Assembly: GCA_031261945.1 (NCBI GenBank) | Contig: JAISIQ010000098.1 | Coordinates: 1 to 14,320 of the forward strand | DNA: 14,320 nt | Direction of reading: 5' to 3' | DNA from: Methanobrevibacter sp. | GTDB lineage: Archaea > Methanobacteriota > Methanobacteria > Methanobacteriales > Methanobacteriaceae | Part shown: positions 7,191 to 14,320 of the stretch, piece after piece | How the letters are laid out: each line of letters begins with the position of its first letter | How positions within the stretch are numbered: position 1 is the first letter of the stretch | Notes under the pieces: generated by a model | Database searches by the model: none | The model's input: the letters and a program-made list of their open reading frames with translations, nothing else | Told to the model about the DNA's origin: nothing | Made by a program: the position numbers and the translations under genes

Positions 7191-7874
7191 TTATTTTTCA
7201 ATATTTTCCATTACAAATTCAGATAAATCTAATACATCTAAAGATGAATTTTCAGATAAATTAAGTTTACAAAATGGACAAGAAGTCACAATCATATCTG
7301 CATTGGTTTTATTTGCTTCCTCTCCTCTGAATTTAGCTATTGATTTAGCTATTTCAGGATATGCAGATTTTACTCCTCCACCAGATCCGCAACATTTTGC
7401 ATTTTCTTTGATATTTTCCATTTCTTCAATATCTGCAAAATAGCTAATTACATGCCTTGGAGCGTCATATTCTTCACTATGACGCCCTAAATGACAAGGA
7501 TCATGATAAGTAACTTTTTTAGATTTTTCAGATTTTTTTGGGGTTATTTTGTTTTCAGCTATTAATTGTTCTAATAGCTGAGAAATATGAATAACATCTA
7601 AATTTATATTAGCTAATTCTTTATAATCTTGAGATAGTGTTTTATAACAACCTGCGCAAGATGTAAGAACTTTTTGATGGTTTAATTTATCTGTATTTTT
7701 CTGAATTTCTTCTTTTGCTTCATCAACAAAACCAGTTCTAAGAAGTACTGATCCACAACACTCTTCATTATCCAATATTTCATAATCTATATTAGCTATT
7801 TTTAATATAGCTTCAACAGCGTCAGAAATAGAATTCATTCTTTCTCTTGCAGTACACCCTCTAAAATACAACAT
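7191..7874 (-). CDS. CCG-domain cysteine-rich protein (LutA/HdrB-like)
   Basis: A 227-residue protein with two cysteine-rich CCG domains, as in HdrB of heterodisulfide reductase, LutA and the glycolate oxidase iron-sulfur subunit. Domain 1 has Cys39-Cys40-Gly with SCAGC (Cys73, Cys76); domain 2 has Cys127 in DPCHLGRH, Cys161-Cys162-GSGGG and SCPFC (Cys199, Cys202). These sets bind non-cubane or 4Fe-4S clusters in HdrB-type proteins. Cys7 in FRGC begins the fold. The start ATG has GGTGAGA five bases upstream. The LutB-like gene follows after 83 bases, so this is likely its redox partner. HdrB proper would sit with hdrC and has a longer N-terminus, so LutA-like is the better name. Lactate or another 2-hydroxyacid is possible; thiol or disulfide chemistry is an alternative. 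Specific substrate unknown. Confidence 0.83.
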   Translation of the reverse strand: MLYFRGCTARERMNSISDAVEAILKIANIDYEILDNEECCGSVLLRTGFVDEAKEEIQKNTDKLNHQKVLTSCAGCYKTLSQDYKELANINLDVIHISQLLEQLIAENKITPKKSEKSKKVTYHDPCHLGRHSEEYDAPRHVISYFADIEEMENIKENAKCCGSGGGVKSAYPEIAKSIAKFRGEEANKTNADMIVTSCPFCKLNLSENSSLDVLDLSEFVMENIEK

Positions 7875-7956
7875 TAAATCTCACCATATATAATATAGAT
7901 CCTTCCCAATTTTCTAGTTCAAACATGAAATCACTTTTTATAATATCTTTAAAATT

Positions 7957-9090
7957 TTAATTATATTTTTCAATAGCAGAGGAATATAAATTTTCAAGTT
8001 TTTTAGATATATATTCACCTTGATATTTGTCATATTGTTCTTTTCCTTCGTTTTTAAGTTTATTATATAATTCTTTATTTTCAAGTAAATATTTGATTTT
8101 TGAAGCTAAATCTTTAAAATCTCTAACATTGAAAAATAATCCTCCTTTTTTACCGCTTGCTTCCATAATAGGAGGAATATTTGAAGCAACAAATGGAACT
8201 TCACAACCTAAAGCTTCAACAACAACTATTCCAAATCCTTCAACTTCACTTGGAAGAACAAAAATATGTGATGAATTAATAACTTTTAAAACATCTTCAT
8301 GTTTTTCAACAAAACCACAGAGAGTTATATTGTCATTTAAATGATTTTCTTCTATAATAGCTATTAATTTTTCTTTCATTTGCCCAGTGCCAACAATCTT
8401 ACATTTAAGATCTGGAAAATCTCTTACAAGAATATTCATAGCTAAAATTAAATCTTCAATTCGTTTATATTCAACCAAGCGAGACACACAAGAAATAGTA
8501 GTATCATGATATTTTGGGCTTTCTACTTTATCAAATTCAACAATATTATGAACAACAGCTATTTTTTCCTTTGGAACAAATTTTTCAAGATTTTCTGCTG
8601 TGAAATTAGAAACAGCTATTATGAGTGAAAGATCACGAGAAAGAATGTATCTTTCCATGATTTCTCCAAAAATACCAAATATTCCAATGTTTTTAATCCA
8701 ATTATTAATCCAAACATCATGATATCGAGCTACACAAGGAATATTAAGCTTTTTAGCTATTTTCCAAGCAGAGATATATGTAATAAAATTATATCCTACA
8801 ACTATATCAAAATCCATTTTTTTTCCTATATCATAAGCTGCTTTCATAAAAGTTAATCTGTTTTTAAATGATCCTTTTTGAGTATAAGACCTTTTTTTAC
8901 CACAAGCTATTACTTTAATATTCCCAATATTAGTTTCTCTTTCCATTCCTTCTTCAAAAGAAGTTAAAACAGTTATTTCATTATTTTTTGATAGATAATA
9001 CGCTTCATTAAAAGCAGCTACTTCAGCACCACCTTTAATATCCCTATCTTTACTTTTTGGAAAATATTCAGTAACAAAAGCTATTTTCAT
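7957..9090 (-). CDS. Family-4 (GT-B) glycosyltransferase
   Basis: A retaining GT-B glycosyltransferase that moves a sugar from a nucleotide-sugar donor, probably at the cytoplasmic face of the membrane. The 377-residue length is typical of GT4. The N-terminal acceptor domain has the glycine-rich KGGAEVAA loop (19-26) and HDVW near 124-127. The donor domain starts with SCVSRLVEYKR (200-210), continues with GTGQMKEKL near 234-242, and has the EX7E motif Glu284-Glu292 in EGFGIVVVEALG. The ATG at 9090 has AGGTTTTT upstream. It follows the DUF2304 gene and the GT2 gene on the same strand, so all three may build one surface glycan or lipid-linked sugar. Acceptor and sugar cannot be read from the sequence. 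It is less Asn-rich than other genes here. Confidence 0.88.
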   Translation of the reverse strand: MKIAFVTEYFPKSKDRDIKGGAEVAAFNEAYYLSKNNEITVLTSFEEGMERETNIGNIKVIACGKKRSYTQKGSFKNRLTFMKAAYDIGKKMDFDIVVGYNFITYISAWKIAKKLNIPCVARYHDVWINNWIKNIGIFGIFGEIMERYILSRDLSLIIAVSNFTAENLEKFVPKEKIAVVHNIVEFDKVESPKYHDTTISCVSRLVEYKRIEDLILAMNILVRDFPDLKCKIVGTGQMKEKLIAIIEENHLNDNITLCGFVEKHEDVLKVINSSHIFVLPSEVEGFGIVVVEALGCEVPFVASNIPPIMEASGKKGGLFFNVRDFKDLASKIKYLLENKELYNKLKNEGKEQYDKYQGEYISKKLENLYSSAIEKYN

Positions 9091-9116
9091 CTTAAAAACC
9101 TAAGTTATTTTTCTAT

Positions 9117-9211
9117 TTATTCTTCTTCTATTTCTTCCTTTTCTTATTTTTCTTTCTTTTCTTCCTTCTCTTCTATTTCTTATTTTTCTTCCTTTTCTTC
9201 TTTTTCTTCGT
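9117..9211. repeat. Polypyrimidine/polypurine tract at the end of the DUF2304 gene
   Basis: About 95 bases of almost pure pyrimidine on the plus strand, interrupted only by A of TAT/TTA words. On the coding strand it reads as repeated GAA/AAG/AAA codons that continue in the same frame past the stop codon. Mirror-like purine tracts of this type can form triplex DNA in vitro. Confidence 0.8.
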
Positions 9212-9524
9212 TGTCAATAGCTATTAATCTAATAAGTTTAGTAATATCTTGATCTAACTTTTCTATCTTTAAATAAAGTCTAAATACTAAATAATAAGCA
9301 CCAATAATTCCAAAAATAAGAATTAAATCTAATCCTCTACCTATCCCTAAAAAATTAGCTAAAAAAGTACTTGAATCTGGAATAATTCCAAAAATAGCTA
9401 AAAATATCCATAAAATAATCCAAAGTATAAAAGTTTGCAATGAAGTTTTTTTCTTATGAAACCTTTGAAAAACTAGTAAAATAGCTAAAATAGCTATTAT
9501 GACTACAACTATTTGATATAACAT
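9180..9524 (-). CDS. DUF2304-type small membrane protein
   Basis: A 114-residue integral membrane protein resembling DUF2304, a family usually encoded next to polyprenol-phosphate GT2 glycosyltransferases. Three hydrophobic spans are visible at about 4-20, 30-48 and 66-84, with a basic RFHKKK loop after the first and the short IGRGLDL motif (61-67) before the third. A charged helix follows (KIEKLDQDITKLIRL, 86-100), then a Glu-Glu-Lys tail. That tail is generated by a purine repeat that carries on in frame after the TAA. It lies 138 bases after the GT2 gene and 90 before the GT4 gene. In such neighbourhoods the protein may help anchor or assist the glycosyltransferase, which is inference. The Shine-Dalgarno is weak. 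Confidence 0.78.
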   Translation of the reverse strand: MLYQIVVVIIAILAILLVFQRFHKKKTSLQTFILWIILWIFLAIFGIIPDSSTFLANFLGIGRGLDLILIFGIIGAYYLVFRLYLKIEKLDQDITKLIRLIAIDNEEKEEKEEK

Positions 9525-9558
9525 TAAATCTTCTAAAATATTACCATCATCCTTTTCA

Positions 9559-9625
9559 TCATCTTATTTATCATCTTATTTAGCATATATTTATTATATA
9601 TTTAGTATATTAATTAGTATATTAA
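9559..9625. repeat. Two 12-bp tandem duplications between the GT2 and DUF2304 genes
   Basis: TCATCTTATTTA occurs twice back to back (9559-9570, 9571-9582), and 20 bases later TTAGTATATTAA does the same (9602-9613, 9614-9625). Both have the 12-base period seen elsewhere in the window. No gene lies in this 138-base spacer. Confidence 0.8.
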
Positions 9626-9662
9626 TTATAAATTATGTTAATTACATTATTTATTATGAAAT

Positions 9663-10833
<1,171 letters not shown>

Positions 10834-11347
10834 TTAATCACCATACTAACTAATATAACATATAACTAAAATGAAACTATAAACAACATAAATGAACAAT
10901 GAATAAACAATATAATAATTAAATTTATGAATATAATCAAAATTATATTATTATTATTAATTTTTATTAATCTTTATTAATTATATTTTTTATTAATTTA
11001 TTTATTAATAATATTACTACTACTATTAATATTAATATTAATTTTAATATTATTACCAATTATATAATTAATAATTAATAATTATATTATAATTATAATA
11101 ATTTAAATATCTTTAATTATTTTAATATTTTTAATTATAATTAATATATTTATTATTTTTAAATAATATTATTTAAATTTATTATAAAATTTAATATAAG
11201 TAAATAATAAAAGTTAACAATTAAAATAAAAATAAAAATATAAATAAAAATTAAAAACTATATGATTAATAGCAATAAAATAGCCTCATAATAGTAATAC
11301 TAATAGCAATATTAATAGCAATATTAATAATAATGAATAATATCTAA
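10834..11347. other. 514-base AT desert with no gene
   Basis: Extremely AT-rich, no credible reading frame on either strand and no structured RNA visible. A 12-bp tandem duplication, TAATAGCAATAT twice, lies at 11301-11324 near the cbiO end. The ribC promoter should be at the left end and the cbiO 3' flank at the right, where the transcribed strand is T-rich and may support termination. Confidence 0.7.
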
Positions 11348-12184
11348 TTATTGAATATGATCTAAAATATCTTTACGTGCTTCACCAATAGTTAAAGGAT
11401 AATGATTAGCTATTTTAAAATGATCTTCTTTATCTAATATTTCAATAAGGTGAGCTATTCTAGGTAAACGTAAATTAGCACTCCTTATAGTTTCAACATC
11501 ATCAAATACTTCATGAGGAGTTCCTTGTTTAATTATTTTACCCTTATTAATTACACTGATTTTTTTTGCATAAATTGGAACTAAATCAACATCATGAGTT
11601 GAAATTATTATTGTCATTCCTTCATTATTAAGATCATATAATAATTTTAATATCTTTGAAGCGCCTTTAGGATCTAGTCCTGATGTTGGTTCATCAAGTA
11701 CCATAACTTCTGGATTCATAGCTAAAATACCAGCAATAGCTATTCTTTTTTTCTGACCTCCACTTAAATGATGAGGAGGTTTTTTCTCATAGCCTTCCAT
11801 ACCTACTTTTGTGAGAGAGTCTTCTACACGTTTTTTTGTTTCTTCTTGTGATAAACCAATATTTAATGGGCCAAAAGCTATATCTTCTTCAACTGTAGGT
11901 GCAAATAGCTGATCATCAGGATTTTGAAAAACAATACCTACTTTTTGGCGAACCTTAATTAAAGAATTTTTATCATATTTCAATTCTTCATTATCTACAA
12001 ATATCTTACCTTGAGATGGTTCTAAAATTCCATTAAAATGAAGAAATAAAGTGGACTTTCCAGCTCCATTGGGTCCAAGTAAAGCTATTATATCTCCTTT
12101 TTCTACTTGAAAATTAATATTATCTAAAGCTTTTGTACCATCAGGATATTCATAGATTATGTCTTTTGCTTCAATTATCCTCAT
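11348..12184 (-). CDS. cbiO: CbiO, cobalt ECF transporter ATP-binding protein
   Basis: ABC ATPase of the energy-coupling-factor transporter for cobalt (or nickel), acting as a dimer on the cytoplasmic face with CbiQ. All ATPase elements are intact: Walker A GPNGAGKS (37-44), Q-loop with VFQNPDDQLFAPTVEEDIAFGP spanning about 85-106 (the ECF-type extended motif), signature LSGGQ (140-144), Walker B MVLDEP (161-166) and the switch His197 in STHDVD. The 278-residue length and the ECF-type C-terminus fit CbiO. The ATG has GGGAG six bases upstream. In most genomes cbiO directly follows cbiQ in a cbiMNQO operon. Here a frameshifted DMT-type transporter lies between them, plus spacers of 174 and 328 bases, so the operon is split. 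Metal specificity is set by the S-component, which is outside the window. Confidence 0.93.
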   Translation of the reverse strand: MRIIEAKDIIYEYPDGTKALDNINFQVEKGDIIALLGPNGAGKSTLFLHFNGILEPSQGKIFVDNEELKYDKNSLIKVRQKVGIVFQNPDDQLFAPTVEEDIAFGPLNIGLSQEETKKRVEDSLTKVGMEGYEKKPPHHLSGGQKKRIAIAGILAMNPEVMVLDEPTSGLDPKGASKILKLLYDLNNEGMTIIISTHDVDLVPIYAKKISVINKGKIIKQGTPHEVFDDVETIRSANLRLPRIAHLIEILDKEDHFKIANHYPLTIGEARKDILDHIQ

Positions 12185-12361
12185 ATAATCTCCCTTTGAA
12201 TTTAATAAATATATTAATAATTTAATTTATATTTTGATTATAATAATTAATAAACTTAAGTATTTTTGATAATTTTTAAAATTAACTTTAAAAAATTTAC
12301 TTTGAATTTAATAGTATATTAATTGATTTTATAATTGATTTTAAATTAATTAGAAATATTA

Positions 12362-12670
12362 ATGGTCATGTTTATGATGTAAATCAGGAAAATGTTTATG
12401 ATTATGCTTAATTTTCTTATGTTTATGATAATGACTATGTTTTTTAGTATAATTCTGATTATAGCTACTATTATAGTAATTATAGTAATTATGGCTATTA
12501 TATCCATTATTATAATTATTATAATTAGGATAATTATAATTAAGATTAGGATTAATATTAATATTAATATTAGGATTAGGATTATGATTATGATCATGGT
12601 CATGATGTTCATCATCATGCGAATGAGTATGAATATGGCCAATATCCTCATGACTATGTTGATGTTCATG
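12362..12670 (-). other. Histidine/asparagine-rich C-terminal tail of the transporter
   Basis: The tail has a first His block (13 His in about 29 residues, from HEHQHSHE to HDHDHNHN), a long Asn/Tyr-rich middle, and a second His block (11 His) ending in FPDLHHKHDH. His-rich tails of this kind bind Ni, Co or Zn ions in other proteins. The second block resembles the end of other His-tailed EamA transporters from memory, which suggests the tail is functional and the middle is an insertion. Confidence 0.7.
12446..12583. repeat. Low-complexity insertion in the His-rich tail
   Basis: Codons for Asn-Pro, Asn-Ile and Asn-Tyr repeat with hexamers such as ATTAAT and AATTAT, giving NPNPNINININPN followed by Tyr/Asn pairs. 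It separates the two His blocks and looks like slippage-driven growth. Confidence 0.7.
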
Positions 12671-13393
12671 GACTAAAATATTAATTGAAATAATTCCCGC
12701 TATTAAAAGAGCTATTGAAGCTATTAATTCCCATGAAAATGGTTCTTTAATAATAGCTATTGAAAACAATATTCCCCAAAATGGAGCAGTTGAAAACAAT
12801 ATTTGGCTTCTTGTAGCTCCTATATTTTGAGCGGTTATTACAAATAATACAATACTCAAACCATAAGAAATCATTCCTAAAATAAGACCATATATTATTG
12901 TTTCAGCTGAAATTGATATATTTGTGATTAAATTAAAAGAATTTGCTATAAATACCCCAATTCCTAAATTTATTCCTCCCCCGACTATTCCTTTTAAAAA
13001 TGTTATAAACTCAGGAGAATAGCTATCTACAATAGAAGTTAATTGATTATCTAATCCCCAACAGAAACAAGCTAAAATTACAAAATAACTGAAATTATAT
13101 TAGCTGTTCCCCCAGTCCATGAAATTATTACTCCTGCTAAAAATGTTAAAATCAATCCAATAATTGTATATCTATCAATATTATCTTTAAATATTAAATA
13201 TCCTAAAATAGCTGTAGCTATTAATTCCATATTCAGCCAGATAGAAGTTGATGTTGCAGTACCATAAGATAATCCTAACATTAAGAATAAAGGACCTAAT
13301 ATTCCTCCAAATATCAAAATAAGAATTATTTTAATATTAGTTGAATTAAAAAAAGTTTTTATATTAATTAAATTAAAATTAGTTAAATTAAAA

Positions 13394-13450
13394 GAATTAG
13401 CTATTTTAGAATTAGCTATTTTCATATTATTAAAATAATTATTAAAATAA
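13394..13450. repeat. 15-bp and 12-bp in-frame duplications in the transporter
   Basis: A 15-base unit GAATTAGCTATTTTA/C occurs at 13394-13408 and 13409-13423 (encoding KIANS twice). Close by, the 12-base TTATTAAAATAA occurs at 13427-13438 and 13439-13450 (encoding NYFN-NYFN). Both lie in the Asn-rich loop of domain 1 and preserve frame. Confidence 0.85.
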
Positions 13451-13617
13451 TTTATAATTAATAAAGGAATAGTAAATAATCCAGACCCTAAATAAAGTAA
13501 TCCTGCTAATTGAAATGAATTCATATCTGAAAGAAGGATTTTACTAAACGGTGTTGCAATACCAAACAATAAACCTGATAAAATACCAATAAACATTATA
13601 AATGACTTATTTTTCAT

Positions 13618-13945
13618 ACCAAAACCATTAATATATAACTAAACATTATTTAAGACGATAATATTATTACTATCACTATTACTAATACTATTACTAATAC
13701 TAATTAAAATAATAAAAATAATTAATTAATAATAATAAAAATAATAATAAAAAAACACTACTAAATAGAATAATAAGATTAATAATAATGCCAATAACTA
13801 CTAATAATACTAATATTATTGATAATATTAATAAATAATATTAATAAAAGTAATGAATAGCAATATAAAATTATTTTTAATTATAATTTTAATTATAATA
13901 AGTTTAAATTAGAACAAATATAAAAAAAATAATATAGAATAATGA
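13618..13945. other. 328-base AT-rich spacer between cbiQ and the His-tailed transporter
   Basis: No gene or structured RNA is visible. A 12-bp tandem repeat ACTATTACTAAT with 2.5 copies lies at 13675-13704. The promoter of the His-tailed transporter should be at the left end, since the gap makes read-through from cbiQ less certain. Confidence 0.7.
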
Positions 13946-14320
13946 CTATTTAGATTCATAAATAGGAAACTCACCCGAATAACATCGTGAATCTAAGCTA
14001 TTTTGGAGTTTTTCTCCTTTATCTAAAGATTTAAAGAAAAGATTAGTAACAAGAGATCCTAAAGATCTATAGCTATTCTTAACTCCATTATAGCCTAATC
14101 TTGTTTTTTGAGCATTTCTCATAGCTTCAATCTGATCAAGAAATATGAAGATTGTTGTATACATCAACATAGCTATTTCAAGAAAGATTTTAGGAATCCT
14201 TAGCTTTCCTAAAATATGAAGAATATCATTCATTGGAGTTGTCATAGCTAATAATCCTAAAGCAGAAAAAGAAGCCATAACTCTGAAGAATGTATTAAGT
14301 CCTAAATTAAGTGCATCTTC
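13946..14320 (-). CDS. cbiQ: CbiQ, cobalt ECF transporter T-component (partial)
   Basis: Transmembrane coupling subunit of the cobalt/nickel ECF transporter, incomplete: the frame stays open to the right edge of the window, so only the C-terminal ~124 residues are present. The visible part has the family FFRVMASFSALGLLAMTTP segment, then LRIPKIFLEIAMLMY and FIFLDQIEAM membrane helices, and the two Arg-containing coupling motifs that contact CbiO, TRLGYNG and SRCYSGEFP near the end. The second motif often reads Ala/Ser-Arg-Gly; a Cys replaces the Gly here, which may be lineage-specific. An internal ATG at 14278 should not be taken as the start because the conserved sequence continues upstream. 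cbiM and cbiN, if present, lie further right. cbiO is 1.76 kb downstream instead of adjacent. Confidence 0.9.
   Translation of the reverse strand, partial: EDALNLGLNTFFRVMASFSALGLLAMTTPMNDILHILGKLRIPKIFLEIAMLMYTTIFIFLDQIEAMRNAQKTRLGYNGVKNSYRSLGSLVTNLFFKSLDKGEKLQNSLDSRCYSGEFPIYESK

Larger units (their letters stand above)
12359..13617 (-). pseudogene. Frameshifted EamA/DMT-type transporter with His-rich tail
   Basis: A drug/metabolite-transporter (EamA) gene broken by one frameshift. The first half (13617 to about 13080) starts with LLFGIATPFSKILL and LLYLGSG, the usual EamA domain 1, and stops at 13078. The second half is in another frame, open from 13099 to 12359; it opens with ILACFCWGLDNQLT, the standard start of EamA domain 2, and continues through ATRSQILFSTAPFWG and a final span. 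The two frames overlap only in 13078-13099, where one missing base (for example one T in the ATTTC at 13091-13095) would join them into about 418 residues. Domain 1 has an Asn-rich insertion near residues 58-95. The last 103 residues hold 25 histidines. It sits between cbiQ and cbiO, so a metal role is likely. Sequencing error, a real lesion or programmed frameshifting are all possible. Confidence 0.78.

Noticed and set aside
8027..8344. Plus-strand frame inside the GT4 gene
   Set aside because: It lies opposite the conserved donor domain, with no family motif and no ribosome binding site.
12346..12676. Ile/Met-rich reading frames on both strands over the transporter tail
   Set aside because: They are shadows of the His/Asn-rich repeat DNA; codons are only the repeat read out of frame, with no ribosome binding site or protein-like composition.

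Overview
The window looks like chromosomal DNA from a very AT-rich methanogenic archaeon of the order Methanobacteriales, most likely a Methanobrevibacter-like organism. The evidence is a methanofuran biosynthesis gene (mfnB), an archaeal-type riboflavin synthase, a cobalamin C15 methyltransferase and cobalt ECF transporter parts. A small protein made of two pseudomurein-binding repeats also fits, because pseudomurein walls are found in this order. Start codons include TTG and GTG behind GGAGG/GGTGA-type Shine-Dalgarno sequences. Genus assignment is inference; no rRNA or tRNA is present.

Layout. Positions 1-1615 are plus-strand: ubiX and cbiT sit 15 bases apart as a probable pair, followed by a 66-residue pseudomurein-binding-repeat protein behind an 8-bp hairpin that overlaps its ribosome binding site. 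Everything from 1618 to the right edge is on the minus strand. In transcription order (right to left) it holds: a partial cbiQ running off the window; a drug/metabolite-type transporter with a histidine-rich tail, broken by one frameshift; cbiO; a 514-base AT desert; an archaeal ribC overlapping a family-2 glycosyltransferase; a small DUF2304-type membrane protein; a family-4 glycosyltransferase; a cysteine-rich CCG-domain protein and a LutB-like iron-sulfur protein; a 492-base AT desert; a small unknown protein; mfnB; guaB (IMP dehydrogenase); and mobA, which ends tail-to-tail with the pseudomurein-repeat gene.

How the genes work together. cbiT, cbiQ and cbiO serve cobamide synthesis and cobalt supply, and the His-tailed transporter between cbiQ and cbiO is a plausible metal-handling companion. 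The GT2, DUF2304 and GT4 genes suggest a lipid-linked sugar or cell-surface glycan step. The CCG protein and the LutB-like protein form a two-subunit redox module resembling lactate-utilisation LutA-LutB, substrate unknown. mfnB, ribC, mobA and ubiX supply methanofuran, flavin, molybdopterin dinucleotide and prenylated flavin.

Beyond gene content, three DNA-level patterns stand out. Tandem duplications of 12 or 15 bp recur in both coding and non-coding DNA. The octamer TAGCTATT occurs about 31 times, nearly always inside genes as an Ile-Ala ATA-GCT dicodon. Asn/Lys/Glu/His-rich low-complexity insertions grow inside otherwise conserved enzymes. I did not find a clear defence system, mobile element or CRISPR array.
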